NCBI RefSeq assembly: GCF_009729075.1
Contig: NZ_VTGY01000013.1
Span: 372,001 to 436,000 of the forward strand
Reading direction: 5' to 3'
Source: Mycolicibacterium sp. CBMA 226
Lineage (GTDB): Bacteria > Actinomycetota > Actinomycetes > Mycobacteriales > Mycobacteriaceae
Length of the DNA: 64,000 nucleotides
Part shown: piece by piece, positions 12,438 to 23,581 of the stretch
Position numbering within the stretch: position 1 is the first letter of the stretch
Layout: each line of letters opens with the position of its first letter
The notes under the pieces: generated by a model
Databases searched by the model: none
The model's input: only the letters and a program-made list of their open reading frames with translations
What the model was told of the DNA's origin: nothing
Position numbers and translations under genes: made by a program

Positions 12438-14798
12438 ATGATCGCTCAGGACGCCTTTCCCGTCGAGCCCTGGCAGGTTCGCGAAACTCAGCTGGATCTG
12501 GGATTGCTGGCACAGTCGGAGTCGCTGTTCGCCCTGTCCAACGGCCACATCGGGCTCCGCGGCAACTTGGACGAAGGGGAACCGCATGGGCTTCCCGGCA
12601 CCTATCTCAACTCGTTCTACGAAACCCGGCCGCTGCCCTATGCGGAGAGCGGATTCGGCTACCCGCAGGGCGGCGAGACCATCGTCGACATCACCAACGG
12701 CAAGATTCTGCGCCTGTTGGTCGACGACGAGCCCTTCGACGTCCGGTACGGCGAACTCATCGACCACGAGAGAATTCTGGACCTGCGCGCCGGGACCCTC
12801 TCCCGCACGGTCCACTGGCGGTCGCCGGCCGGAAAGCAGGTGCGGGTCAAATCGATCCGGCTGGTCTCACTGGCTCAGCGCAGCGTCGCGGCCATCGAAT
12901 ACATCGTCGAGGCCGTCGGCGAATTCGCCCGTGTCACAGTGCAATCAGAGCTCGTCGCCAATGAGGACCAACCGAAGACCTCGTCGGACCCACGCGTCGC
13001 GGCGGTGCTGGCCAATCCACTGCAGGCCATACACCACGAACACAACCAGCACAGCGCCCTGCTGATCCACCAGACAAAACGCAGCGGCCTGATGATGGCC
13101 GCTGCCATGGACCACGAGATCGAGGTGCCCGGCCGCGTCGAGGTGACCACCGATGCGCGCCCCGATCTGGCCCGCACCACGGTGATCTGTGGGCTCCGGC
13201 CCGGACAACAACTGCGCATCGTGAAGTACCTGGCCTACGGCTGGTCGAGCCTGCGGTCGCGGCCCGCGCTGCGAGACCAAGTCGCCGGTGCGCTTGCCGG
13301 CGCGCACTACAGCGGGTGGCAGGGTCTGCTGGACCTGCAGCGCACCTATCTCGACGACTTCTGGGACAGCGCCGACGTCGAGGTCGACGGCGACCCCGAC
13401 TGCCAGCAGGCGGTGCGCTTCGGGTTGTTCCACGTGCTGCAGGCGAGCGCCCGTGCCGAATGCCGCGCGATCGGCGGCAAGGGGCTCACCGGGACCGGCT
13501 ATGACGGTCACGCATTCTGGGACACCGAGGGTTTCGTGCTTCCGGTGCTCACCTACACGAAACCGCACACCGTCGCCGACGCCCTGCGCTGGCGCGCCAC
13601 GACGCTGGAATTGGCGAAAAGCCGTGCAGCCGAACTGGGTTTGCGTGGCGCGAGCTTCCCGTGGCGCACCATATCCGGATCCGAGTGCTCGGCCTACTGG
13701 CCGGCCGGTACCGCGGCATGGCACGTCAACGCCGACATCGCGATGGCATTCGAGCGCTACCGCAACGCCACCGGCGACGAATCGCTGGAACTCGACTGCG
13801 GCCTGTCCGTCCTGGTGGAAACCGCGCGGCTGTGGATATCGTTGGGACACCATGACCGGCACGGCGTCTGGCATCTCGACGGTGTCACCGGTCCCGACGA
13901 GTACACCGCCATGGTGCGCGACAACGTCTTCACCAATCTGATGGCGGCGCACAACTTGCGCGTCGCCGCCGATGCCTGCTCGCGGCACCCCGACAACGCC
14001 TACGCGATGGGCGTGACGAATGAGGAGACGGCCGCCTGGCGCGATGCGGCAGCCGCAGCGCATATCCCATACGACGACGAGCTCGCAGTGCATCCGCAGT
14101 GCGAAGGCTTCACCACTTTCGCGGAGTGGGAGTTCTCGCCCGACACCGCATATCCGCTGTTGTTGCACCACCCCTACGTGCGACTCTACCCGGCGCAGGT
14201 GATCAAGCAGGCCGACCTGGTGCTGGCCATGCAGTGGCAGGGCCACGCCTTCACCGCTCAACAGAAGGCGCACAACGTCGACTACTACGAGCGCCGCACC
14301 GTCCGGGATTCGTCGCTCTCGGCGTGCTCTCAGGCCGTGATGTGCGCCGAGGTCGGTCACCTGGAATTGGCGCATGACTATGCCTACGAGGCGGCCTTGA
14401 TCGACCTACGCGACCTGCACCACAACACCCGCGACGGGCTGCACATGGCGTCTCTGGCCGGCGCCTGGATCGCACTCGTTGCCGGTTTCGGGGGTCTGCG
14501 CGACGACGAAGGCATGCTCGCGCTGGACCCACATCTCCCCGACAGCCTGTCCCGGCTCCGGTTTCGGTTGCGGTGGAGGGAATTTCGGATCACCGTCGAT
14601 GCGACGCACAACGAGGTGACGTACACCCTGCGTGACGGCCCCGACTCCACCCTGACCATCCGGCATGCCGGCTCCGACCTCACGCTGAGTACTCGCGAGC
14701 AGACCGTCGTCGACGTCAAGCCGCGGCAGTCGCTGCTGCCCGCGCCGCCGCAACCACCGGGCCGGGCACCCACGCACCGGCGGTTCAGCAACGCCTGA
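12438..14798 (+). CDS. Glycoside hydrolase family 65 protein (disaccharide phosphorylase or hydrolase, Rv3401)
   Basis: A 786-residue GH65 protein with the N-terminal beta-sandwich (to about residue 270), an (alpha/alpha)6 barrel and a small C-terminal beta domain. The general acid Glu lies in GVTGPDEYTAMV in the barrel. Members phosphorolyse or hydrolyse alpha-glucosides such as maltose, trehalose or kojibiose; the sequence does not tell me which. The start is ATG 12438, 7 nt after the HAD gene. A longer overlapping frame from 12261 is only the shifted HAD sequence. It is paired with a beta-phosphoglucomutase-like gene, as usual for GH65 phosphorylases. Confidence 0.88.
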   Translation: MIAQDAFPVEPWQVRETQLDLGLLAQSESLFALSNGHIGLRGNLDEGEPHGLPGTYLNSFYETRPLPYAESGFGYPQGGETIVDITNGKILRLLVDDEPFDVRYGELIDHERILDLRAGTLSRTVHWRSPAGKQVRVKSIRLVSLAQRSVAAIEYIVEAVGEFARVTVQSELVANEDQPKTSSDPRVAAVLANPLQAIHHEHNQHSALLIHQTKRSGLMMAAAMDHEIEVPGRVEVTTDARPDLARTTVICGLRPGQQLRIVKYLAYGWSSLRSRPALRDQVAGALAGAHYSGWQGLLDLQRTYLDDFWDSADVEVDGDPDCQQAVRFGLFHVLQASARAECRAIGGKGLTGTGYDGHAFWDTEGFVLPVLTYTKPHTVADALRWRATTLELAKSRAAELGLRGASFPWRTISGSECSAYWPAGTAAWHVNADIAMAFERYRNATGDESLELDCGLSVLVETARLWISLGHHDRHGVWHLDGVTGPDEYTAMVRDNVFTNLMAAHNLRVAADACSRHPDNAYAMGVTNEETAAWRDAAAAAHIPYDDELAVHPQCEGFTTFAEWEFSPDTAYPLLLHHPYVRLYPAQVIKQADLVLAMQWQGHAFTAQQKAHNVDYYERRTVRDSSLSACSQAVMCAEVGHLELAHDYAYEAALIDLRDLHHNTRDGLHMASLAGAWIALVAGFGGLRDDEGMLALDPHLPDSLSRLRFRLRWREFRITVDATHNEVTYTLRDGPDSTLTIRHAGSDLTLSTREQTVVDVKPRQSLLPAPPQPPGRAPTHRRFSNA

Positions 14799-14815
14799 CT
14801 GGTGATTTGTGCCTG

Positions 14816-16540
14816 TCAGACCGGGGTGATCGGCAGCCGGCGCAGCGCACCGGGGGCGTCGGCCGGGACGACGGGTCGGTCCGGCGCGACCGGATCCATC
14901 CGCTGGTACGGCTCGCCCTGGGGCGGCCGCAAGTCGTCCTGCCCCTTGTTCGGCCACAACGACGCCGCGCGCTCGGCCTGCGCCGCGATCGAAAGCGACG
15001 GATTCACACCGAGATTCGCCGAGATCGCGGCACCGTCGGTGACGAACAGCGTCGGATAGTTGTAGACGCGGTGGTACGGGTCGATGACACCCGTCTGGGC
15101 GCTGTCACCGATCGCCGCGCCGCCCAGGAAGTGGGCGGTCAGCGGGATGTTGAACAGCTCGCCCCAGGTGCCGCCGGCGATACCGCCGACCTTCTCGGCC
15201 ATGCGCCGGGTCGCCTCGTTGCCGACCGGGATCCAGGTCGGGTTGGGCTCGCCGTGGCCCTGCTTCGACGACATGATCCGGATACCGCCCGGGCCGCGCT
15301 TGGTGAACGTGGTGATCGAGTTGTCCAGGTGCTGCATGACCAGCGCGATGACGGTGCGCTCGCTCCATCGCTGCGGGTTGAGCAGCCGAATCAGCTCGCG
15401 CGGATCGTCGGCGGCCTGGTTCAGGAACTGCTTCCACCGCGGCACGTCGGTGCCCTGCGGGCCGGCACCGTCCGTCATCAGCGTCTGCAGCATGCCCATC
15501 GCGTTCGAGCCCTTGCCGTACCGCACCGGCTCGATGTGGGTGTCCGGCGTCGGGTGGATCGACGACGTGATGGCCACGCCGTGCGTCAGGTCCAGGTCCG
15601 CGCGGACCTCACGGGTCTGCGCGCCGACGATCGACTCGGAGTTGGTCCGGGTCAGCACCCCGAGACGATCGGAAAGCTTGACTAACTTTCCACTGTCCCG
15701 CACCTTGAACAGCAGCTTCTGCGTGTTGTACGTACCGGCGGCGACGATCAGGTACTTGGCGGTGAAGGTCCGCTTGCCGCGCCGCACCCGGCCGTTGGTG
15801 CGCCGGGTGGACACCTCCCACAGTCCGTCGCCGCGCTGCTCGAAGCTCGTCACCGTGGTCAACGGATGTACCTGCGCCCCAGCCTTTTCCGCGAGGCCGA
15901 GGTAGTTCTTCACCAAGGTGTTCTTCGCGCCGTGCCGGCAGCCGGTCATGCACTCGCCGCACTCGATGCAGCCGGTGCGGGCCGGGCCCGCGCCGCCGAA
16001 GTAGGGGTCCGGCACCGTCTTGCCGGGGGCCTTCTCACCGTCGGACCCGAAGAACACCCCGACGGGCGTCGGCACGAACGTGTCGGCGCAGCCCATGTCC
16101 TCGGCGACCTCTTTGATGATCTTGTCCGCGTCCGTGAACGTCGGGTTCTTGACCACGCCGAGCATGCGCTGCGCCTGCTCGTAGTGCGGCATCAGTTCCG
16201 CACGCCAGTCGGTGATGTCCTTCCACTGCGGGTCGTTGAAGAACGGGTCCGGCGGGATGTAGAGGGTGTTCGCGTAATTCAAGGAACCGCCACCGACGCC
16301 CGCGCCCGCCAGGATCATCACGTTGCGCAGCAGATGGATCCGCTGGATGCCGTACATGCCCAACTTGGGCGCCCACAGGAACTTTCGCAGGTCCCAGGAA
16401 GTCTTGGCGAAGTCGGCGTCGGAATACCGGGGGCCGGCTTCCAATACTCCAACGCGGTAACCCTTCTCGGTGAGCCGGAGGGCGCTCACGCTGCCTCCGA
16501 AACCCGAGCCGATGATCAAGACGTCGTAGTCAGGCTCCAT
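14816..16540 (-). CDS. choD: GMC oxidoreductase annotated as cholesterol oxidase (ChoD)
   Basis: A 574-residue FAD enzyme starting with the dinucleotide-binding motif IIGSGFGGSVSA. A Cys-rich stretch, CIECGECMTGC, around residue 195 is typical of the mycobacterial ChoD group. The C-terminal active-site region HFLGGAAIGDS is also present. Rv3409c is called a cholesterol oxidase (3-beta-hydroxysterol to 3-ketosterol), although its main physiological role is disputed. No Tat or Sec signal is evident, so it is probably cytosolic or peripheral. guaB3 lies 67 bp upstream on the same strand. Confidence 0.9.
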   Translation of the reverse strand: MEPDYDVLIIGSGFGGSVSALRLTEKGYRVGVLEAGPRYSDADFAKTSWDLRKFLWAPKLGMYGIQRIHLLRNVMILAGAGVGGGSLNYANTLYIPPDPFFNDPQWKDITDWRAELMPHYEQAQRMLGVVKNPTFTDADKIIKEVAEDMGCADTFVPTPVGVFFGSDGEKAPGKTVPDPYFGGAGPARTGCIECGECMTGCRHGAKNTLVKNYLGLAEKAGAQVHPLTTVTSFEQRGDGLWEVSTRRTNGRVRRGKRTFTAKYLIVAAGTYNTQKLLFKVRDSGKLVKLSDRLGVLTRTNSESIVGAQTREVRADLDLTHGVAITSSIHPTPDTHIEPVRYGKGSNAMGMLQTLMTDGAGPQGTDVPRWKQFLNQAADDPRELIRLLNPQRWSERTVIALVMQHLDNSITTFTKRGPGGIRIMSSKQGHGEPNPTWIPVGNEATRRMAEKVGGIAGGTWGELFNIPLTAHFLGGAAIGDSAQTGVIDPYHRVYNYPTLFVTDGAAISANLGVNPSLSIAAQAERAASLWPNKGQDDLRPPQGEPYQRMDPVAPDRPVVPADAPGALRRLPITPV

Positions 16541-16607
16541 GGCAGAAGTATGGACCTACCGCTCGGTAACCAGCTACCAAGGTATGCCTAACTCGCTACC
16601 GCCGGTA

Positions 16608-17735
16608 CTAGCTACCGACGGTGAGCCCGACCTTCTGGAACTCCTTGAGGTCGCAGTACCCGGCCTTGGCCATCGACCGGCGCAGGCCACCGACCAGGTT
16701 GACCGAACCGAAGGGGTCATCGGACGGGCCGTTGAGCACCTGCTCCAGCGACGGGCGCTCGCCCAGCGCGACCTTCAGCAGAGCGCCGCGCGGCAACGAC
16801 GGGTGCGCAGCGGCGGCCGGCCAGAACCAGCCGTCACCAGGCGCTTCGGCAGCGGCGGCCAACGGGGTGCCCAACAGGACCGCGTCGGCACCACAGGCGA
16901 TGGCCTTGGCCAGGTCACCCGAGGTGTGGATGTCACCGTCGGCCAGCACGTGCACGTAGCGGCCGCCGGTCTCGTCGAGGTACTCGCGACGCGCGGCGGC
17001 GGCGTCGGCGATCGCGGTGGCCATCGGCACGCTGATGCCCAGGACCTCGTCGCTGGTGGTCGCGCCGTAGGTCGAGCCGTAGCCGACGATGACGCCGGCC
17101 GCGCCGGTGCGCATGAGGTGCAGCGCCGTGCGGTGGTCGAGCACGCCACCGGCCACGACCGGCACGTCCAGCTCGGAGATGAAGGTCTTGAGGTTGAGGG
17201 GCTCACCGTCCTGCGCCACGCGCTCGGCGGAAATGATGGTGCCCTGGATGACCAGCAGGTCGATCCCGGCCGCCACCAGCGTCGGGGTCAGCGCCTGGGC
17301 GTTCTGCGGGCTGACGCGCACCGCAGTGGTGACACCGGCATCCCGGACGCGCGCGACGGCGGCGCCGAGCAGCTCCGGGTCCAGCGGAGCGGCGTGCAGC
17401 TGCTGCAGCAGCCGGACAGCAGCCGACGGGTCGTCTTCCTTGGCGGCCAGCTCGACCACCTGGGCGAGCTTGTCCTCGACATCGCGGTGCCGGCCGATCA
17501 GGCCTTCACCGTTGAGCACACCGAGGCCGCCGAGGCGACCCATCTCGATGGCGAACTCGGGCGATACCAACGAGTCCGTCGGGTGCGCGAGGACCGGAAT
17601 CTCGAACCGGTAGGCGTCCAGCTGCCAGGCCGTGGAAACGTCCTGGCTGGAGCGGGTGCGCCGAGACGGCACGATGTTGATGTCGTCGAGTTCGTAGGTA
17701 CGACGAGCGGTCCGGCCCATGCCGATTTCGACCAT
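16608..17735 (-). CDS. guaB3: IMP dehydrogenase/GMP reductase family protein GuaB3
   Basis: About 375 residues, clearly the mycobacterial GuaB3 group, beginning MVEIGMGRTARRTYELDDI. It has the TIM-barrel of the IMPDH/GMPR family but no CBS domain pair, unlike GuaB2, and the catalytic loop seen in GuaB2 (GSICTT) is absent. Its activity in mycobacteria is uncertain; it is not the essential IMPDH. An ATG three codons upstream (17744) is an alternative start. It follows guaB2 on the same strand with a short gap and corresponds to Rv3410c. Confidence 0.92.
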   Translation of the reverse strand: MVEIGMGRTARRTYELDDINIVPSRRTRSSQDVSTAWQLDAYRFEIPVLAHPTDSLVSPEFAIEMGRLGGLGVLNGEGLIGRHRDVEDKLAQVVELAAKEDDPSAAVRLLQQLHAAPLDPELLGAAVARVRDAGVTTAVRVSPQNAQALTPTLVAAGIDLLVIQGTIISAERVAQDGEPLNLKTFISELDVPVVAGGVLDHRTALHLMRTGAAGVIVGYGSTYGATTSDEVLGISVPMATAIADAAAARREYLDETGGRYVHVLADGDIHTSGDLAKAIACGADAVLLGTPLAAAAEAPGDGWFWPAAAAHPSLPRGALLKVALGERPSLEQVLNGPSDDPFGSVNLVGGLRRSMAKAGYCDLKEFQKVGLTVGS

Positions 17736-17783
17736 GTCGCGCATGTGTGTAGTCGTTTCCCTGTCTGTAGGTGCGCCTGTCAG

Positions 17784-19403
<1,620 letters not shown>

Positions 19404-19467
19404 CTACATGACGGCTCGCCGGGGTAACGGCTGGCGCATCGTCGGGGGTGATAAGTAGGGTGGACCT

Positions 19468-19872
19468 GTGCGTGACCACCTGCCGCCGGGCTTGCCACCC
19501 GACCCGTTCGCCGACGATCCCATGGACCCGTCGGCCGTTCTGGATGCACTGGAGCCGGGGCAACCCCTGGACCCACAGGAACGCATGGCCGTCGAGGCTG
19601 ATCTCGCCGATCTCGCGGTATACGAAACGCTGTTGGCGCACAAGGGCATTCGCGGCCTCGTCGTCTGTTGCGACGAGTGTCAGCAGGACCACTACCACGA
19701 CTGGGACATGCTGCGGGCGAACCTGCTGCAGCTGCTGGTCGACGGCACGGTCCGCCCGCACGAGCCCGCCTACGATCCCGAGCCTGATGCTTACGTGACG
19801 TGGGACTACTGCCGCGGCTACGCAGATGCCTCGCTCAACGAGGCGACTTCCGAGCACGACGGCTACCGCTGA
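19468..19872 (+). CDS. DUF5319 protein (Rv3412 type), function unknown
   Basis: A 134-residue acidic protein with an unusual CCDEC cluster followed by QQDHYHDWDML near the middle. The Cys/His clustering suggests metal binding but no activity is known to me. It is conserved between guaB2 and the sigD/rsdA pair in mycobacteria, matching Rv3412. The GTG start at 19468 has AGGGTGG about 7-9 nt upstream. Confidence 0.85.
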   Translation: MRDHLPPGLPPDPFADDPMDPSAVLDALEPGQPLDPQERMAVEADLADLAVYETLLAHKGIRGLVVCCDECQQDHYHDWDMLRANLLQLLVDGTVRPHEPAYDPEPDAYVTWDYCRGYADASLNEATSEHDGYR

Positions 19873-20073
19873 TTTTTTCTGTTGACGTGCTGGACGTCAC
19901 CTTGAGCATGTTTTCCAGTGCTCGTTCGCCGAGAGCGTAAAGGTCGAGTCGTCAGCGCCGATCGACCGGCGCTACCGCCGCACCCCCGGCGAGTCCCGTT
20001 GATCCTGCACTCAGGGCACAAAAGACCGAGTACGCAGCACCCCCACTACAGCCTCAACGGCCGGCCACGCGAA

Positions 20074-21330
20074 TCAGTGCTGTCCGCGTCCCGATCCTGA
20101 CGGCACGTCTGTGGTGGTCGTGACCGACCGCTCCCGCGTCGGCTCCTGCTGCGGCGTGTCCTTGACCGGTGGCACAGTCGGGGCCGGTGTGGTCACCGAG
20201 GGCGTTGTGACAGTCGGGGCAACCGTTGTGACGGTCTGCGCCGGCGCGGGGCTCGGCGGCGGCGTGACGGTGGCTGTGGCCGACGGCGGGGGCGACGCCG
20301 TGGCCGGATGGGTGACGACCGGCTCACTCGAGGGCACCGTGGCCGACTGCGTGGCGGTCGCCGACGCAGTCGATGGCACCGTCGACGGCGTGGACGTCGC
20401 CGTTGACGCCGATGTCGAGGCAGCCGATGTCGACGACGCGACCGTCGAACTGCTCGACGGAGAACTCGTGGCGTCCGTCGATGACGACGTCGCACTCGTC
20501 GAGGAAGACGAGGAAGACGTGGAAGACGTGGCGGCCGGCTCCGAGGACGATGTCGATGCACTGGTCGACGTCGTGGACGCGTCGGTCGACGTGGCTGTCG
20601 TGGACGACGAGGTGGTGGTCGTCGACGTGCTGGACGACGTGCTCGACGACGTCGTCTCGACCACCGGGACCGGCAACAGGGTCAGTGGCGAGGATGGCAG
20701 GACCGGCAGCGGCTCCCCCGGGGGCGGCAAGGTCGCCGCGGGGTTCTGCTCAACCACCTTGTAGGTCAAGGCATTCCACTGCTGGATCAGCTCTTGCTTG
20801 TGTTCTGGGGCATCGACGCTCTGCACCGTCGGGCTGAGCGCCTGCAACTTGTCCTGCGCCTGCTGCCACTGACCGGTGTCGATCAGCTGCTGCACCTGCT
20901 GCATCTCGGTCTGCGCGGCCAGCATCACCTGGTCGTCGCGGCTGGCCTTTTCGGCGCCGAAAATCGTTGTGTGCAGGCCGTACAGCGAGTTGCCCGGTCC
21001 GGCACTGTAGATCGCGGTGCCGAAGCCGCCGAGGCACAGCAGCGCGGCGGCGACCGAGCCGACAATCGTGAGCGAGGCGCGAGACTCCTTGCGGTGCAAG
21101 CCATTCTGTAGCGCCGTCACCGCGTCGCGGGCGGTGATGGGCGTCGTCACCGCGGGTTCGCGGATGGTGTCGCGCCAGTCGGCGAGCAGGAAGGCCAGCT
21201 CAGCTTCGGTGGAGTCCGTCGAGTACGCGTGCTGGTCGGCGGCGAGCGCGTCGAAGAATCGGTCGACACGTCGAATCTCGTTGAGCGACGGGTCACCCCC
21301 GTTGGGCGACCACTGTCCGGAGTCAGGCAT
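20074..21330 (-). CDS. rsdA: Anti-sigma-D factor RsdA
   Basis: About 418 residues. The N-terminal part (to about 85) contains the SigD-binding segment with RRVDRFFDALA and ELAFLLADWRDTIRE. One transmembrane helix follows (about 88-110, TIVGSVAAALLCLGG). The outer part has a short helical stretch and then a roughly 190-residue Ser/Thr/Pro low-complexity tail. It holds SigD at the membrane until released by proteolysis. It overlaps the sigD stop by 8 nt (ATG 21330; a GTG at 21336 is also possible), so the two are co-translated. Longer in its tail than I remember for Rv3413c. Confidence 0.9.
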   Translation of the reverse strand: MPDSGQWSPNGGDPSLNEIRRVDRFFDALAADQHAYSTDSTEAELAFLLADWRDTIREPAVTTPITARDAVTALQNGLHRKESRASLTIVGSVAAALLCLGGFGTAIYSAGPGNSLYGLHTTIFGAEKASRDDQVMLAAQTEMQQVQQLIDTGQWQQAQDKLQALSPTVQSVDAPEHKQELIQQWNALTYKVVEQNPAATLPPPGEPLPVLPSSPLTLLPVPVVETTSSSTSSSTSTTTTSSSTTATSTDASTTSTSASTSSSEPAATSSTSSSSSSTSATSSSTDATSSPSSSSTVASSTSAASTSASTATSTPSTVPSTASATATQSATVPSSEPVVTHPATASPPPSATATVTPPPSPAPAQTVTTVAPTVTTPSVTTPAPTVPPVKDTPQQEPTRERSVTTTTDVPSGSGRGQH

Positions 21331-21901
21331 GGCCACGCTCCGTCGTCCCGATTTCGGCCTTCAACCGCGACAACGCCCGGTGCTGAGCAACACGCACCGC
21401 GCCCGCGGTACTGCCGACCGCTTCGGCGGTCTCCTCGGCGCTCATACCGACGACGACACGCAGGATCAGGATTTCGCGCTGCTTCTCGGGCAACACCGCC
21501 AGCAAGCGGTTCATCCGGGCGGCCGCGTCGGCATCGATGGCCAACTGTTCCGGGCCCAGTTCGGCCGAGGGGCGGTCCGGCAGATCGTCGGTGGCTTCAG
21601 CACGGTTGCGGCCGGCGGCACGATGCGCGTCAGCAACCTTGTGAGCGGCAATGCCGTACACGAAAGCCAGGAACGGCCGTCCCTGGTCCTTGTACCGCGG
21701 CAACGCCGTGATCACAGCTAAACACACCTCCTGAGCCACATCGTCTGCGGAAACACCCTGTCGTTCGCCGACCCCGAATCGCGCACGGCAGTACCGAACG
21801 ACGATCGGGCGGATGGTTTCCAGCACCTTGCGGAGCGCGTCGCGATTGCCGGCAACTGCATCAGCAACGACAGCATCGAGACCATCTCCCGAAAATGTCA
21901 T
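21323..21901 (-). CDS. sigD: ECF RNA polymerase sigma factor SigD
   Basis: A 192-residue ECF sigma factor. Region 2 includes DDVAQEVCLAVITALPRYKDQ and GRPFLAFVYGIAAHKVADAHR (both around residues 50-90). Region 4 contains LPEKQREILILRVVVGMS with the helix-turn-helix SAEETAEAVGSTAGAVRVAQHRA. It corresponds to Rv3414c, which is linked to the stringent response and ribosomal genes. It is followed by its anti-sigma gene with an overlap. A single gene upstream on the same strand (21990-22814) is separated by 88 bp. Confidence 0.95.
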   Translation of the reverse strand: MTFSGDGLDAVVADAVAGNRDALRKVLETIRPIVVRYCRARFGVGERQGVSADDVAQEVCLAVITALPRYKDQGRPFLAFVYGIAAHKVADAHRAAGRNRAEATDDLPDRPSAELGPEQLAIDADAAARMNRLLAVLPEKQREILILRVVVGMSAEETAEAVGSTAGAVRVAQHRALSRLKAEIGTTERGHA

Positions 21902-21989
21902 CGTGTGCGCAATCTCCAGCGTTACGGACGAGGCAGAGCCGTGGTTGGTATGTCAGGACAACAGTAATGACTGGTACGGGCTACCAGAT

Positions 21990-22814
21990 TCATCCCGCCC
22001 ATCGCCCGCCGCGGTCGCGCACGGTGGCGGCGGCCGCGTCGCGGACCTGCGCCATCGCTTCCGGGCTGTGCCCGGCGCTGCCGATATCAGTCAACAAGCA
22101 GCCCAATGCCCAGGTCAGCGGCACCAAGCCGAAATGCTGGGCGCGTTCCAGCGCGGCATCGGCGATTCGGCGGGACTCGTCGAACCGGCCGGCGCTGCAC
22201 AGCGCCGCCGAGTACACGACGTCGGTTTTCACGGCGTGGCGCGGCGAACCCAGGTCGCCGACGAGCTCGCGGGCGCGTTCGGCATGGGCGACGGACTCCT
22301 CGCCACGACCGCTGACCATCGCCAGCTCGGCACTGACCCAGGCCAGCCGGACTCGTTGACGCGCCACCCCGCCGCGGTCGGTGTCGGCCACGGCCCGCTC
22401 GAGCAGCCGCTGCGATACCGCGAACCGGCCGATCCCCAGGGCGTCGGCGGCCAGACCGACGAGCGCGTCGGCCCGCGCCTCGGCGGCATCGGGCTGGTGC
22501 GCGACCAATGCCCATGCGCGCCCGTCGGCGACGCGGGCGAGACGATGCCAACCGAGCTGCCGGAGAAACGATGCGCGAGTGCTCTGCGCCAGCGACAGCA
22601 ACGGCCCGCGACCTCGTCGCGCCACGGCGTCGAGATCGGCGGTGGCCGCGGCGTACCGGCCCTGACCGCCCGCGGCGACGGCGCGCAACCACAGTTCGTC
22701 GGCCGATCGCGCCGCGGGCAGCGGCCAACACGGCAGTTCGTTGCCAAAAGCGGCGTCGTACAGATGGACGGCTGGCTGTTCGCCAGCGCACGTCCTGGTA
22801 CCGGTTGCGGTCAT
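21990..22814 (-). CDS. Conserved hypothetical, Rv3415c-like helical-repeat protein
   Basis: A 274-residue Ala/Arg-rich protein with repeated short helical units (for example VAARGRGPLLSLAQSTRASF and ARALALVAHQ-like blocks) that look like TPR helices. There is no catalytic motif. It occupies the Rv3415c position between sigD and whiB3, on the sigD strand. The Cys-bearing segment near the C-terminus (LGCLLTDIGSAGHS) is conserved in position but of unknown meaning. A role connected with SigD is only suggested by the neighbourhood. Confidence 0.8.
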   Translation of the reverse strand: MTATGTRTCAGEQPAVHLYDAAFGNELPCWPLPAARSADELWLRAVAAGGQGRYAAATADLDAVARRGRGPLLSLAQSTRASFLRQLGWHRLARVADGRAWALVAHQPDAAEARADALVGLAADALGIGRFAVSQRLLERAVADTDRGGVARQRVRLAWVSAELAMVSGRGEESVAHAERARELVGDLGSPRHAVKTDVVYSAALCSAGRFDESRRIADAALERAQHFGLVPLTWALGCLLTDIGSAGHSPEAMAQVRDAAAATVRDRGGRWAG

Positions 22815-23224
22815 CGAGTCAGCACGGTATCAATGCCGCCGCGGCGCTTGATCGCATTCTCTCGCCGCGCGAGTCCGGCAGGTTTCGTTAATAATTCATG
22901 GTCGCCGTGTTAACGGCATGTCAACTACATTCTGTTCGAACTCAAATTGGCCGAGGTGGCAACTGTCGCGAACTGCCAAACATGCGGCACCTGACAATAT
23001 CGCCACCAGTCGTTTCGATTCCCAAGCATCGGGTAGATGAACGTGATGTAAATTCTTGACCTGCGCTTATGGTGTTTCGCACAGGGCATGGCTATTGACG
23101 GAATTTGCCGAATCCTTCTACGTTGTGTGCACGAGTTGTCATCGGCGACAAGTTCTCGGGTCATTTGCAGATCAACGCGCATCCACAGATTGCGAATAGG
23201 ACGCGCGGGGAGGAGCCGTTCCCA
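22815..23224. other. Gene-free region upstream of whiB3
   Basis: About 410 bp with visibly lower GC than the flanking genes and no convincing reading frame. It separates the divergent Rv3415c-like gene and whiB3, so it must hold their promoters. A long leader before whiB3 is likely. I see possible TTGAC hexamers near 23056 and 23094 but cannot match them to good -10 boxes, so no promoter is called. Confidence 0.55.
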
Positions 23225-23515
23225 ATGCCACAGCCTCAGCAGCTTCCCGGACCCAACGCCGATATGTGGGATTGGCAGATGCACGGCGTTTGCCGTGGCG
23301 TCGACTCAGCGGTGTTCTTTCATCCCGATGGCGAGCGCGGCCGTGCTCGGGCACAGCGTGAAATGCGCGCCAAGGAGATGTGCCGGGCCTGCCCGGTGAT
23401 CACCCAGTGCCGCTCGCACGCTCTGGCCGTCGGCGAGCCCTATGGCATCTGGGGCGGACTCAGCGAAGGCGAGCGTGAGCTTTTGCTGAAGCGGGGCATC
23501 CGTCGCGCGTCGTAA
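23225..23515 (+). CDS. whiB3: WhiB3 iron-sulfur redox regulator
   Basis: A 96-residue WhiB-family protein with the four cluster-binding cysteines (GVCRG, then CRACPVITQC giving C-x2-C-x5-C) and the DNA-binding turn GIWGGLSEGER followed by a basic tail LLKRGIRRAS. WhiB3 holds a [4Fe-4S] cluster, senses O2 and NO, and steers lipid and redox metabolism with SigA. The start ATG 23225 (MPQPQQLPGPNADMWDW) matches the family and has GAGGAG upstream. In M. tuberculosis the next gene is groEL1; here the hydrogenase region intervenes. Confidence 0.95.
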   Translation: MPQPQQLPGPNADMWDWQMHGVCRGVDSAVFFHPDGERGRARAQREMRAKEMCRACPVITQCRSHALAVGEPYGIWGGLSEGERELLLKRGIRRAS

Positions 23516-23528
23516 CCATCAGCCAACC

Positions 23529-23560
23529 AAGCGACCTCACCCGCACGGGTGGGGTCGCTT
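23529..23560. terminator. Strong hairpin terminator after whiB3
   Basis: AAGCGACCTCACCCG and CGGGTGGGGTCGCTT form a 15-bp stem with one mismatch around a CA loop. It lies 14 bp after the whiB3 stop and 21 bp before the convergent nickel-permease stop, so it can serve both genes. Confidence 0.8.
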
Positions 23561-23581
23561 GCGATAGGGCGTCGGACCGGC

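Noticed and set aside
20393..20700. GTCGAC-type short repeats that might be a CRISPR or VNTR array
   Set aside because: The repeats are irregular codon-level low complexity inside rsdA, without constant repeat and spacer lengths.
20111..20764. Asp/Val-rich 217-codon plus-strand frame resembling an RTX or acidic repeat protein
   Set aside because: It is the complement of the Ser/Thr-rich tail of rsdA; GTC/GAC repeats there automatically give Val-Asp strings.
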